A stretch of 64,000 nt of DNA from Rhynchosporium graminicola (GCA_900074885.1 FJUW01000005.1:464242-528241); one strand, 5' to 3'; counted from the stretch's first letter, positions 47,721-59,742 are shown. Program-made: numbers and translations. The notes: generated by a model from the letters alone, not told the origin.

Positions 47721-48367
47721 TAATAATATAATCAGAAAGCGATATCCGAATCTCTACCCAAACTCAGTTGAACTCCACAGTTTGAATCTGCAAACGACTT
47801 GTCAAGGAAACAAATAATCAAAAACGAGGGGGCCGAAACTTTGCGAATGGGGTGTTGCTTTCAGATTATGGTCGATATGCCTTCACAGCCCCAAATTTAT
47901 CAATTGCAGATCAGCTAGTCCTACAAATCGCTCAAATTGAGCCAAGCAAAAGGTATTCTCAACCTATATTTACTACACCAATTGATATGCTGGAAGCCAT
48001 CATGCCATACAAAATGCCTCTCTACTGAATGCTTAACGTACATAACACCACCTTACTGCTCGAGGCGTTTCTATGGGATGTTGGAAAGGACTTCTACTTC
48101 CTCAAATCACAATCGTCTCCACGCTGTGACAGGTTTTGTTCACAGTCTCAAGTGAAAACCTGTTGCAGCAGAAACCATTATGGATTTTAGTTTAGCTTCT
48201 TGCCACCCATTGTGTTGACATCAATTGATAATTTGCGTTCCTCTAGTCTAGGTCTATCTTCTCGTCCAAGTCTTTCTTCCCGCTTATGATCATACTCATC
48301 GAACCACTTTAAACAGCCAAGTGCCCCCCAGCGCCGGTACATATTCCGTCCATCGCCAGTTCGCTGA
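47721..48367. other. Spacer
   Basis: I see no gene and no recognisable remainder of the truncated trypsin-like copy. The right end is the 3' flank of the secreted-protein gene. Confidence 0.4.
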
Positions 48368-49582
48368 TCAACAACCAGAACAGACCACACTTCCAAAAGC
48401 AGGTGCACCTACCAATGATGTACCAAAGTCGATAAGATCCTTTAGATTATTGTCACAAAAGAGCCCACAGAACCCAGTATTCGGGCATATGACACGGAAA
48501 TGGATCAACGCCTGAGTAGTCGACTTGCTCTCCTGGCCCTCGGGGAAAACACTGACAAGTATCGTGCCAGTCTGTGGATACGTATACTCTGCATACTCGA
48601 AGGTATAACCCGGAGTGCAAGGCCCGCCAGGTGGACAGCTCCCGTTATAATGACCCTGCTTTTTCTTGAAAGAACTGGCGACTTTCGGTGCGATGGCCTT
48701 GTACAGGAAACTTTTCATCTCCTCGACGTTGTCGCGGACAGCGAAGAAACAATGGTCGTATTGGATTTTGCAATCACTGCCGATTTGGTACTCGGAGCCT
48801 TTACACTGTAGTCCTTCGTCGTCGTCGTTAAAGTGGCGGAATGCATTTTCTGGCTTCCAGGCCTCGAGTTCAGCATTTGTGCCTTGGATTCGTACGGTTA
48901 TATCTTTGCTCGATACGGTGTAATTGGTCTTCGTCTTGTAGACTGGTCGAGGTGGTGCTGGAGTTGGAGCTGGAGCCGGTGTGTCGGGTGCATGGAAGCA
49001 TATGTATGCACTTGTGCATACTTTCCCATCAGCGAGTGTGAAGGCCGTTTTACCGTGCTCGGCCCAACATTTGAAATCATTGCCATAAGTGTGCTTAGCG
49101 TCTCCTGCATAGCTATTTGACTGAGCCCAATCCTTGATATCTGGATTGAGCCAGACGGAGAAGCTATCGCCATTGGGAAACTTGGTGGTCACACCTCCAC
49201 GTCTCCTGTACGTAATGGTAATTAGCATGTGTTTTTGAAACATGTTATGAAAAATAAGATCAAAGAAGTATCCGCAAAGTACTGAGACATTGAAAAGGGA
49301 AGAATAGATAGGCTCCCCCATTACGTACCATGGATATGAACCATCCCATGGAACGTTAGCAATCATTTCAGGTTGGACCCATTTGGTGTTTCCGCCTCCT
49401 GGGTTGTATGACCCAGGATAGTATGCCATTTCTCGGGAGGTTGAAGCTCCATTTGGTAGCAGACCGATGCCGCAATCTACGAGCACCAGATGTTCATTTG
49501 GGCGATACTCTCGTGAGTTAATGATGCTTGCAGCTCCAGATCCCGAAAGTATCAAGAGACTGAGTGCTGTAAGGTCTTTCAT
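48368..49582 (-). CDS. Secreted Cys-containing protein of unknown family (363 aa)
   Basis: Two exons, 49582-49329 and 49205-48368, join in phase 2 (TG|GTACGT..TACAG|G) to give 363 aa. The start at 49582 places a signal peptide (MKDLTALSLLILSGSGAASI) at the N-terminus; an in-frame ATG further up would hide it. The first domain has LVDCGIGLLPNGASTSREMA, AYYPGSYNPGGG, DSFSVWLNPDIKDWA and paired Cys (FKCWAEHGK, VCTSAYICFH). A PAPAPTPAPPRP linker follows, then a second domain with DDDEGLQCKGSEYQIGSDCK, QYDHCFFAVRDN, a CPPGGPC loop and a Cys-rich tail (VICPNTGFCGLFCDN...VCSGC). The architecture is two disulfide-stabilised domains joined by a Pro linker. I do not recognise the family. The 123-bp intron is a multiple of three without a stop, so its retention would give a longer open protein. 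Confidence 0.75.
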   Translation of the reverse strand: MKDLTALSLLILSGSGAASIINSREYRPNEHLVLVDCGIGLLPNGASTSREMAYYPGSYNPGGGNTKWVQPEMIANVPWDGSYPWYVMGEPIYSSLFNVSVLCGYFFDLIFHNMFQKHMLITITYRRRGGVTTKFPNGDSFSVWLNPDIKDWAQSNSYAGDAKHTYGNDFKCWAEHGKTAFTLADGKVCTSAYICFHAPDTPAPAPTPAPPRPVYKTKTNYTVSSKDITVRIQGTNAELEAWKPENAFRHFNDDDEGLQCKGSEYQIGSDCKIQYDHCFFAVRDNVEEMKSFLYKAIAPKVASSFKKKQGHYNGSCPPGGPCTPGYTFEYAEYTYPQTGTILVSVFPEGQESKSTTQALIHFRVICPNTGFCGLFCDNNLKDLIDFGTSLVGAPAFGSVVCSGC

Positions 49583-51624
49583 CTTGTGATTGGCCGTGAC
49601 TTGCTCGACAACTTGAGATTGGATTGGATAGATATGAGTGGTGATGGAGATGTCTTGTTGATAAAATGGTCTGAGATGAATATATGCTGCAGACAATCGT
49701 TGGCATTATATATTTGGAGATGATGCAGAAACGTATGTCAGAACTTGTAAAGCCCGGTGTTTTCTTGGTATGCACGATACAAGAAGCTCTTCATAACGTG
49801 AAGCCTCGGCGATGCCTTTTCGAAATTTCAGACATGAGGTTGGAATGTGGCTTGAAAGTCAGCGCGTCGCCAAGAATTCTTAAGGAAGGGCCGGTTTTGA
49901 TGCAAGAATCATCTCATTCATCTCGTTCCTCGACTTTCAGCTTGCGCCTTCCAAGCGAAATCTTACATCGTGACTGAGTATATTCACCGTCGGCGTAATC
50001 CGAGGTCACGGAAGCGAATGGCTTGTGTGCATCATGTATGTCAGATCTTACTTGAGTGACACTGCTGCATGGATTCACAGCTTCTGATAACTACTGATTC
50101 GAATAACTCAACACACACGTAAAGCGTTGCTGTAAAAAAGTTACTTGTCTTGTTGACGAAAAATCTGACTATTCAATTAAAGAAATCGGGTTTTAATCTG
50201 TTGACTATAGAAAGGAGGAAGCGGGATTCTGGAAGATGCTGACGCGCAAAGATTCGTAGTCGGCTGCTCTCAATTGAGTAGAATCCTGTCAAGGTCCTTG
50301 GAACCACATATATTCATAGTATTTCGACGATTGAAGGCGGCAGTTCCAACCAATATCTCGAGACCATGAGTGCTATCTGGTGAAATAATCAAAATATGAA
50401 GGCCATCTCGCTTAGTATTTCAGGCGGCTAGATCTCGGAATAAGCTTCAGTCGTGATTCTTATCAGCCCTATACAGCATGTGGCTGTGAAGCAACCTCCG
50501 GTGGAAAGCATCCGTGAAATATCCTAAAAAAATCCGACGGACCAAAAGACCTACTAAATTACAATATAACCTGTCAATCTCTTTGTGAAGCTACCATACC
50601 TATCACATACCCGCAGATCAGTTGAAGGTTATCGGGGAATTGCGGCGACGAACATGGGAAAGACTTCACGAAGGCAAGCTTATTTTTTGAAGTTGATTGC
50701 CGAGTAGGTGCCTTTCGATTCTTTCAATTTTTCGATAATGATATGTGCTAAGCATGTAAGCAGGAACGCAAAGGTAGGCTCTCAGGTGAAATCATTTGTC
50801 GATTACGCTACATATATAATTCTTATTTGAGAGAGAAAATGATTTCACTGAGAGAGTGAAAGATTTGATGGATGTAAAGCTGTTGATTAACGCCACGAAG
50901 ACGAAGATTTCGATCCCCTCAGCTACGGCTACAACACCAGCACCGAGATCTTCAAGGCCCAACCACGCCTTCAACATGTGGCATTCACGCGTTATGTTCT
51001 TTCCTGCCCTTAAACTCTCGGTGATTTCGGATCAGGATCAGGTTTCTTCGTTGAGCCCGGTTGTGATCCCAAGAAATCGTAATTTTACCATTTTATACTG
51101 AAGTATTGGAATAGATCTCGCACGTGGACCGTGGTCCTGGTCCTTTTCCTGAGAAAGAAGCTTCTTCAGACGCCTGAGCCACCCAGCCTTTCCATCTTCA
51201 AAGGAGAAAATCATCTGCACCTCGCGTTTGGACCAAGCGTACCAAGTGGAAGACGAACTGATTCAGGAAATTTTTTGGATGTGTTCAACGAAGTATTTGA
51301 AGGAGAGGATGCGAAGGACACTTGGTTGGATGGACTGATCTTTGAGAAACAGAAGAGACTAGAGACCAACATAGAGAGGGTCACAGCCTGGAAGACCGGA
51401 TTACTGTTGCCCATTTTGTCAGGATCTTGTTCAATTTAAGGTCGATGAGTATAACATGTTTAGACGAAAACGTAGCTAGTTGAGTACGAGCTGAATGGCA
51501 TAATGCTATCAGGCTCTATGAAAATATATATAGTCGGCAATTTAGGTATTTAATCTATTGACAATGAAGTTGAAACATGTGTTGCTTCTTCTTGGGGGTT
51601 GTGTCTGTTCCAGGCCTTTTGAAA
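49583..51624. other. Intergenic region
   Basis: I see no supportable gene in 2 kb. Plus-strand frames at 50856-51101 and 51131-51439 have some coding-like stretches (LDQAYQVEDELIQEIFW in a third frame), but they break up and match nothing I know. Confidence 0.4.
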
Positions 51625-53114
51625 TCACCACTTAGCATCCGCAACATGCACCTGATCAAACGCCCTCGCTCTCTCCAATCTATCTGAACTCAAACGATAA
51701 GAAGCAGGCAAGAAAACGTCATCGCCCTTCTTCCCCAGAATCATATCCACAGCCGCCTTGCCAGAAAGACATGTATTTGGCATACCATGGCCCGTGAACC
51801 CCGCGCACACGAATAAGCCTTTCCCTCCACCAAGCCCTAACTGTTCAATCACTTCGCCCACCCACGGCCTCTCATCGCGGGAATAGCCCATAATACCACT
51901 CCACTCATACGTAGCTTCCAATTCCTCCTCTTCACTTTTGATATCTACTATCACATTGATCTCCCTACGAAGATACTCAGCTGCAGGGAGATCATAGGAT
52001 GAATCGTCCGAGACGCCAACTCCGGCTTTTGCGGCGTGAGAGCGTCCACCACCGAACATCAATTCACCACCTAGATTATCCCTGGTGTAAGGTCGCTGGA
52101 TCAGATAATCGTCTTGATGTCTGTTTTGCTTTCCGTTTCCGATGAAGCCATATGAGTACTCGAAAGGTGCATTCTCACTCCCGGGCTTCATGCTTGGTGG
52201 CGGGGTCAAGCTACTCATCTCTCCTCGAACGGGCACGATCAAATCACTAAAACTGGGAACAAGGTGCGACGTATAACCGTTAGTGGTCAGAAGTACTGTC
52301 TTGGTAGCGATCATTCCACGTGGTGTATGTACGATCCAGGACCCATCGTCTGTTTTCTGGAGATGCGTGACTGGGGTGTTGGTCTGTAGATTGAAATGCG
52401 GAGCCCTCTCTTCGTTGCCGGCCAGAAGTGACTCGAGCATCCAGCTGACGAGTTTGTATGGCCATACACTCGCGGCGTGTTTTTGTAGAAAAGCACCCGC
52501 TGCTGTTGGGATTCTCAAATCCGCTAGTGATGGGTTCGTCGAATCTTTTGTGACAACTGTAACGAGATTCGCTACTTCAGGATTTTCGCTCACGTTTTTC
52601 TCGAATAAAGACAGGCTCTCTAAGTATAGTGCTTCGTCCATGTATGCATGAACTCCGGATAGGGTTCGCCAATCACAAGGGATGTTATTGGTAGTGATGA
52701 GATCATTAAGATACGTGTAGTTCCGCATTTCGAAAGCTGCAATATCAGGAGTGTTTGCATAGACGAATGGCTGGCAATGTCCTCCATTCTGATAGTCATT
52801 AACTGATTGTCCAAACTTGAATACTCCTGCTATGGGATAGGGACTCTTACTCGACCAGTAGCTCCCCAGCACGCTTCTCGTGCTTCCAGCATCACGACTT
52901 TGAGATCTTTGCCGGTGTCATCTTGACGCAAGAAATGAGCGGCACTAGTTCCAGCAAGCCCGCTACCAATAATGACTAGATCTGCCACTGTAGGTAAAGC
53001 TGAGGTCGTTTGATGGTTGAGTAAGATCTGAGATGGTTCGCGGTGCCAAAATGATTTGGTGGAGCTAGGAGTTGGCAGGCTGGCTTGGCCGGAGACAGGT
53101 TTCATGCCCGTCAT
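51625..53114 (-). CDS. DAO-family FAD-dependent oxidoreductase
   Basis: Two exons, 53114-52851 and 52788-51625, joined in phase 0 (CGA|GTAAGA..TCAG|AAT), encode 475 aa. The dinucleotide-binding motif is VIIGSGLAGTSAAHFL (G50-x-G52-x-x-G55), followed by the acidic strand end VVMLEAREACWGATGR and NGGHCQP, the ARxxxxGATGRNGG signature of D-amino-acid-oxidase-like enzymes. Later motifs are VLLTTNGYTSHLVP, PVRGEM, ELMFGGGRSH, YEWSGIMGYSRDERPWVGE and the C-terminal FAD-contact block LFVCAGFTGHGMPNTCLSGK. These resemble the gamma-glutamylputrescine oxidase/YgaF-like branch used on amines or amino acids; the true substrate cannot be read from sequence. The intron sits exactly within the GR|NGG signature. 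There is no signal peptide or clear peroxisomal tail (it ends DAKW). Confidence 0.92.
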
Positions 53115-53780
53115 GTCTGCTCCCGTGTAAAGCCTGACGTGAGCGTGTAGTTTTCAGAGGAAAATACTGATGATAAATTGATGTAAAATTGTCGGTGAGG
53201 CTTATGTACCTTGAGAGATAAACTTCAGACGCGGAGTTTAAAAATGGAGCTACTCCGACGCATAGGGGCAGCAACACGTGACAAAATCTTTATCATTATG
53301 CTTGCAATCTTCAAGACGAGAAACCTCTAGTTTTTGAGCAGTCCTAGGTATGCTTCATTCATTATAGATAAGTGCCTCATATTCTTTGATTTGTGAGGCA
53401 TATTGTCATGCTTATTTGTCGACTTGGCCCTCCATTGCAACCATCATAGTCTCTTTACTAAAGTCTCACTGTCGTTAAAGTTTCATCGGATGCTTCCGAT
53501 TCAAAAATCTTATTGATTGTAGTGTTTGTGTGTTCGGACCGATCGAGTAAGACGACCACAGCCTCTATCATCTCTATTGTCTTAGACGCGGTCCTCCAGA
53601 AATACATCTTAGCGCCTATCCCAATCCAACAGATCCTCATGTATCATAGAATCAATCCAGAGCCATCTTTCTAGATAAAACTGCTTCATTTGACCATCGA
53701 TAGCCATTTACAACCACAAGTCCTTCGCGTCCACGTCTCAGGGCGCCAACACATGCTATTGTACCCAAATGCAGAATAAA
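53115..53780. other. Spacer
   Basis: I see no gene. It holds the oxidoreductase promoter and the 3' flank of the small membrane-protein gene. Confidence 0.45.
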
Positions 53781-53996
53781 CTAACGCTTCAAAGCCTTGA
53801 TAGCATCCTTGATCTCCTTCATGTCGCTAGTTCTCGCGATCTTGAGTTCTTGCACTAATGTCAGGTGCTCCTTCTTTAGCGATGCGAAATCGTCGTCCAG
53901 CTGCTGATGCCAAGGATACAGGACGAAAACTTGGAAAGCGAGTGCCGAGGAGGCGATGAAGAAGTTTGTAATGGAAAATCCGCGAGCGATGGGCAT
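53781..53996 (-). CDS. Small membrane-anchored coiled-coil protein (71 aa)
   Basis: Taken from ATG 53996 (context AGCCATGCCC) the protein is 71 aa. It has a short basic start (MPIARGF), one hydrophobic segment (NFFIASSALAFQVFVLYPWH) and a charged coiled-coil C-terminus (FASLKKEHLTLVQELKIART) ending KALKR. The frame is open upstream to an ATG at 54173, giving 130 aa, but the added part is polar, low in conservation-like character and would place the membrane segment internally. I prefer the short form. Its topology resembles small mitochondrial inner-membrane accessory proteins; this is inference. No family is recognised. Confidence 0.6.
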   Translation of the reverse strand: MPIARGFSITNFFIASSALAFQVFVLYPWHQQLDDDFASLKKEHLTLVQELKIARTSDMKEIKDAIKALKR

Positions 53997-56150
53997 GGCT
54001 GCGGTTGTTGGCTGCAGGATTGGAAGTGATGATGTGACCACGTAGGTTGGCTTGTCTTGTTTTGTGTTTATATGCTGCTGAGAATCAGTCACAGAATTCT
54101 CAATCTCCTCTTTAGGAGCGCATGATAGAGATGGTTTCGTACCTGTGTGCGTTGTATGATAAAGGTGAGTCATTCCTAGGAAATGCTCAAGTGTCTCCTA
54201 GTATCCCATTCGGCGATCATAAGCAGGGCATCGAAAGAAAGAAGTGTTACTCCGTCAATGCATATCCTACAAGATAAAATTAAAAAAGACTAAGAACTCG
54301 CAGTGGAGAGATTTGTCGCTATCTTTAATGTCGTTCGAGAAAGGTGGATCTCGGGCGTGTGCGGAAGGTCAGAATCAGGTGATTATTGCAGCCTCGGTAC
54401 GATTTTAGATATGGTTGGCAAGGGTTTACCCTGTGACTGTCATCTCGAGGATCTAATCTTATCTCAGATCTGAAATTTAAGATTCGACTTCCGGCATGCT
54501 AGCGAACTTACGTGCCTTATGATATCGATTAACCTTTATGAATAGTTTTTAATAGATAATTTCATTGTTTCATCTTAGAAGCTAGTTTCTGAAGACATCC
54601 GAGTTCACGGGAAAGAATAGCTACATATGACTTCACAACAGCTGAATGTCGAATATCCTCATTCAGCAAAAAAAAACGCCTAACTAGAAAAGAAAAAGTA
54701 TCCGTGATGTCTTTCCTACAAGATTTGAACAAGGAGTCAATCCTATCTCACCTGTCATTCTCCCTGCAGATACTAATGTCAAATGTAGTAGTTCAAATCT
54801 AACTAGTTTCAGCAGCCCGAATCTTTCTACGTAGAGAAGGAGATTAAAAATCAACGGGAATGAAAGGCTTGTTAAAGTGGGCCGAAGCAACGCGAAACGC
54901 AGACCACAAGACCGCCAGTTGGATACATCTGAAGCATAAAGAAGAAAAACTGCTGCGAATGACCTCAGCCAATTGCTGATTTCTATAGGAAATTACGGGA
55001 GGCAACTGATGATTCCCAGGAGTAGGTGGCGACTGATGGCTCTTTTAAATCGCAGAGTGCCGAGAGAAGTTTTTTAAACATGAAAATTATGGCAAGATTT
55101 CCCCTGTACAGAACCAGACACTTCTTACGCCCCGAACATGGATATTCAGCATTCCATTTCTTTAGAGTCAATCACTCATAGTTAATGAGACCGAGACTAT
55201 TCCAGTTCATTCCTGGCCAAAAGATTACTTACTGGGCAACTCATGAGCCAAAAATTTCTTTCCATTCAAATCATCAAATGTTGCTTGTGACTTGTAAGCA
55301 AAAACAAGTTGTCTTATCTTTATTCACGCGTGGGCTAGGCAGAGTTCTGTCTCACAAAATTGCAATTTGAAGCTCCCTCAAAGAGTCAGGCGGAGTCTAA
55401 GAGAAGGCGAACTGCCTGGAGTACTTGTTCAATCAGTTCTGGTTGTTTCGTTGTCTTGGAGGGGCGGCTCGTCGCATGAGCAAGTTGTTAAGATTTCAAA
55501 GTCAAATGAAAGCACTTCTAGCTGTCTTGCATCATCCTATGCAAGGCAGATGAAATACGGGTTTTTGCCTTATGAAGATCTCAAAAGCGTCTGAGGCTGA
55601 TTCATTTTCCCTACCCAAGATCGGAGTTCGTCTATTTGTGAAGCCTTCAGACACCGTTTATTGAGATCTCTGTTGTTCAGAAGGTAATATTGTAACTAGT
55701 TGGAATACTTACCTACGGTTCTGACAATATTCAACTACCGACGTTGAATTACCTAAGGCAGTCTGAAATAAGCGAGGTAAATCAAGTGCGGGCGCTACTA
55801 CTACCTAACATGCTAGGTAGCAAAATAGTCGAATTATTGGAAATCTAGGCACCAAATTACCTTCAAAGACAGTGAAACTAATGTAGGTACCCAGATAGTG
55901 TACAGTATCCGCTACAATATTCCGTTAACCTTTATGAGTCACTCAGGGTTGTCGCAGACGGGAGTGAATACCAGTCCGTGCCAGTGATTCCACGAAGCGA
56001 GAGTTCTTTCTAGAGCCTCGTAGCCTGCCGTTCTTTCAAGGCGCCAGGGAATTCTACTATATCAAGACCGCAACACCGCCGAGATTTTCTTTGCCTTCTT
56101 CATCAAAAGCTTTACACAACTCACCACCGCATCCTCCTTCGACGTACATC
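53997..56150. other. Intergenic, AT-rich region
   Basis: I see no supportable gene in 2.1 kb. The right end, upstream of the intact trypsin-like gene, has TTCCACGAAGCGAGAGTTC, shared with the region before paralogue C. Confidence 0.45.
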
Positions 56151-58249
56151 ATGTCGAGCCCCGGTAAGCGGCAAGTGAGCGGGAGCGCCCCGGAATCATC
56201 CCCCTCCAGAAGAAAGATGGGTTCCAGCGACCAAACAGATTCTTCGAATCTTTCGAACCCTTCGAACATCTTTTCACCCAGATCCGGTCGTAACAGCCGC
56301 ACATCTCGGGATAGCGAGGCTATGATGTCCCCCCAAGCAATTGAAAGCCAAGATACCGCCGATTACTACGAAGGTCTTGTGGGAAACCCGAAGCTGCTAG
56401 CACGCAGTAGCCGCAATGACTGGAAGAGTGAACGTCCCTTCGTTAAGAGTTCCTTTGGAGGAGGTAAGTCTCGGGAAAACCTACTCTCTTCTCCTTTCCT
56501 AATGTCCCAAGATATCTTCATGACTTTTTATATCAACGTCACCAAAGCTTTCTGTGACATTATGTTCAATGTCACCAGAATATTTTGAGACATTACGTAT
56601 CCTCTTCCAGATCAATTGAGAAAAGGCCATCGCTAATCCCAATTGTGTACAGGTGGAAAGGAACCGGCGTTAAAGAAAATGTTTGTCATCACCAACAAGA
56701 ACCTCCAACGCGGTGTGACAGCAGGCCGTCGGAAGAACGTTACGGACATTATCTTGACCATGAATCCCATGTGTTGCATCGCAGTCGATTACGTTCGCAT
56801 AGGATACTTCGAGGATCCAAGCAAGAACCCGGCCGTAATTCTGATTACTGTCGAGCAGAAAGCTGGATTATCACCCAAAGAAGCCCAGCGGATAGTCGAT
56901 GAAGTCAATGAGGTGTTTTTGAGGTAAGAGCTTAACATCTTAAGACATTATTCCTAGTAGAATTTTAGAGTTTTACTGAGGTGCTACTAGATCAAATGTT
57001 AGCGGTTTTGACGTCGAAGTTGTGGAAGGCCATCGAAGTGGGCTTGCAGATGAGGAAGATCCCGAGCCTGAAGAGAGAGACGACGGACTTTACCCATTGC
57101 CGCCGCCAGTCGAATATCCACATGTCGGAGCTTCAATTGCCTTACGAAGAGATATGGCTGTTGCGTCTGGCGTTGGTACTCTTGCAGGATACGTGGAGGT
57201 CGACGGAAAAGTATATGGACTTACCAATCACCACGTTGTACTTGGATCAGATCGTAAAGAAGCTTTTCCAACCCGCGCAGAGAAAAAGGCAGGTACAAGA
57301 TTGGTTGTGGTTCAGCCAGCCACCCTCGATCTAGAAGAGTTGATTCAAAAGGTTAAGTCTCAACGAACAAGGCTCAGTAGCAAGACAAAGAAAACTAAAT
57401 CGGATGAAGAGGAGATTAAGAAGCTGGATTCCCACATCGAGTCGTACAAGAGTTATCTTGATAGAGGGGAGGATACTCTTGATAGAGGCGCAAAGGCTCA
57501 GATGGGAACAGTTTTTCAAACCTCCGGAAAGGAAACAGGATCGGTTACTACGACTGGCCACTGCCACAGAATGGATTGGGCACTAATTGAATTGGACAAT
57601 CCTGCTCGCTTCAAAGATCCGGAATTGCTTGTCAACGAGGTAATTATTAACTAGTCCAGACTTGATCATCAACGCTAATCAGACTTCTTAGTTACCATCA
57701 TCTGAACTCAACAGAATCTGCAAGCCTCATTATGTCAAAGAGGCCATGAAGTTAGGGAGAACCCCGGACAAAACTATTGACGACTTTTCGAGCCATCTCA
57801 AGCGACATCTTACAACTAAGGAGTTCCGGGCCGAACAAGATGCGGTCGAAAATAGAGACAAGCAACTGGTTGTTTGGAAAGTTGGACGATCCACTCATTA
57901 TACACATGGTGCGAGTAGCGAGATCAAATCGAACTTCGTAAGCGCAGACCTAATGGTGTCCGATGAATGGCTTGTCCTCGACACTCCTGCCCATGTCCCC
58001 CAACGGATCTTCTCTGCAAAAGGGGACTCTGGATCCTTCATCTGGACTTCGGATGGCTTTGTCGCTGGTCTGCTTTGGGGACGAAGAACAAAAGCCCAGC
58101 AGACTTATGTCACACCCATCGAGGCGGTGCTAGATGATATCAAGAAGTGTTGCCATGCTAAGGAGGTAAAGCTGGTTGTTAGATATGAGGAACTGAATTC
58201 TGAGCCAGACTTCGAGCCACGGAGTGACATCCGGATGCCCCGGGACTGA
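56151..58249 (+). CDS. Intracellular trypsin-like serine protease with conserved N-terminal module (intact copy B)
   Basis: Four exons, 56151-56463, 56653-56923, 57003-57639 and 57692-58249, join in phases 1, 2 and 0 to give 592 aa. Residues 1-95 are Ser/Pro-rich and disordered. An N-terminal module follows (YYEGLVGNPKLLARSSRNDW; CCIAVDYVRIGYFEDPSKNP; EAQRIVDEVNEVF) shared with paralogues A and C and of unknown function. The protease domain begins with YPHVGASIALRRD and GVGTLAGYVEVDGKVYGL, then TNHHVVLG with His272, HRMDWALIELDNPARF with Asp386, and the nucleophile Ser520 in SAKGDSGSFIW. The order and motifs are those of the trypsin/HtrA fold. A charged, probably coiled-coil insert (SKTKKTKSDEEEIKKLDSHI) lies between His and Asp. 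There is no signal peptide, so it should act inside the cell. Extra exons after 58249 cannot be excluded (SAGFDDLDINDDGE is open nearby). Confidence 0.85.
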
Positions 58250-59349
58250 ATCTTGGCAAAGGAGGTGTGGAGTCTGCTGGCTTTGACGACCTTGATATCA
58301 ACGACGACGGAGAAGTATGACGGCAAAAACGAAGGTAAAGAAGGACAGGAAGAAGAAGGTACGTTGCCTGCGGCCCAGATTCTGCTACAACGAGAACCTC
58401 TGAGCTAACGATCGAAACAGTAAAGAAGAAGTATGAGCGGTCAAAGAGCAGCCGCAGAGGGAGACAAGGCAGTCGAGGCGGTCGCCGATGATACTGAGGA
58501 AGACGACGATAGCTGTGAAGGGCAGAAAAAGCATCCCAACAGCGCATGAATTTTGATGGGTTCTCTTCATCAAGGTCATAAAGCTCTGGGCGGAGCAATA
58601 ACGACTTATGAATTCACTTTAGGGCATCAATGGCATAGAGAGAGCCGATATCTGGTTTCTGGTCTGGGTTTGCGCAATGAATTTTGGGTTAAAGCATCGA
58701 GATTTTTAGCTCGTGATAGTCAAGAAAATTGCTTGTGCATGCAAACCCGACGGGTTGAATGACAATTCATCTTCCAGGATGAAGTCAAAAGAGATATGAG
58801 ATCTCGTAGCCGGGCCACCTTCATGCCAGGCAGTTTAAACGGAACACTCATGGCAAGTATCACAAAATGTTCATTTCTCTTCGTCTCAATCTCCGGTCCA
58901 TCATCTCACTTTTCTAGTTCCTTCTTTGCCTCTTTCTTCTCATCTAACTTTCACATTGTATTTCTCCCCTCCCTGATCAACTCACCAGCAGCCACCAGCC
59001 ATCCAAGCTCCTCCGTCCCGTAAAATTACACCATCTCCACCTTCGATATATATCTCAATCGTTCTACCTCCTGGACTCCGGCCTTCCCACTTCCGCAAAC
59101 GGACCTAGAAAGGTAGAGCTGATATTATAGGGAATTGAAGCGGTACTTGAGGCGATGTTCTATATTTTTCCGTGAATTTGGCATCGAGTTGCGAGAGTGC
59201 GATGTACCCGCCTGCTCTGTCATGGCCCAAAGATAAATTGCCAAGTTTCGGAGCGAGAATAACTTCCTTCATAATATCGATATGGTAAGATCAAGCCGAA
59301 GCCATTTATCATGAAGAAGACTTTGGCCGTCCGTGTCATTAGTATATCT
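58250..59349. other. Spacer
   Basis: The first 300 bases contain coding-like scraps (GGVESAGFDDLDINDDGEV; AAEGDKAVEAVADDTEEDDD) that could be additional 3' exons or the 3' UTR of the trypsin-like gene. I see nothing recognisable in the rest. Confidence 0.35.
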
Positions 59350-59742
59350 TCTTCTTTAAGCTCTGCTAGGCCAGCCTGGGCACCCAATCGTTGGCGCCTC
59401 TGCACATGTCGTCGACATTGCAGAACTTCAAGCCCTTGCTCTGAAGCCAGAGGTGCCAGATGGGAGATATCTAGTGTCTTCCGAAGAAGCGAAGGAAGGA
59501 ATTGGCTTGATGGCTTTGAAGTGGTGCAGGAATGCTTCCCGGATGCTGTTGTTGGGAAAGTGTTTGTCGCGGAGGCCGAACGATACGTGATTCCAACCAA
59601 TATTGACACGACGAAGAGGAAGAGCACCTTCAAAATCGAATTTGCAAGCTTCGAAGAGCAGGCGAAGAATACCGTTAGGAATGATTCTGGATCTTTTAAC
59701 CAAGGGATAGTAGATTCCTTTTTAATGACGTATGATAATTGA
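59350..59742 (+). pseudogene. C-terminal relic of an NAD(P)-dependent epimerase/ketoreductase
   Basis: Two overlapping frames together give the C-terminal part of an extended short-chain reductase of the dihydroflavonol/cinnamoyl-CoA reductase type. The first has GASAHVVDIAELQALALKPE and DGRYLVSSEEA (the HVxDVA..H..AL / GRYLLS region). After a frame change near 59510 comes VVQECFPDAVVGK, IDTTKRKSTFKIEFASFEEQ and AKNTV, matching the usual GI.F.SFEEQVKSVV ending. The N-terminal Rossmann domain is absent upstream. This is a truncated, frameshifted fragment, not a working gene. Confidence 0.55.

Noticed and set aside
50856..51439. Possible small gene on the plus strand
   Set aside because: Coding-like pieces lie in three different frames and no splice combination I tried joins them convincingly.
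56151..58249. Secreted trypsin interpretation of the protease
   Set aside because: All three paralogues start with the polar MSSP sequence; no signal peptide or pro-peptide is present.
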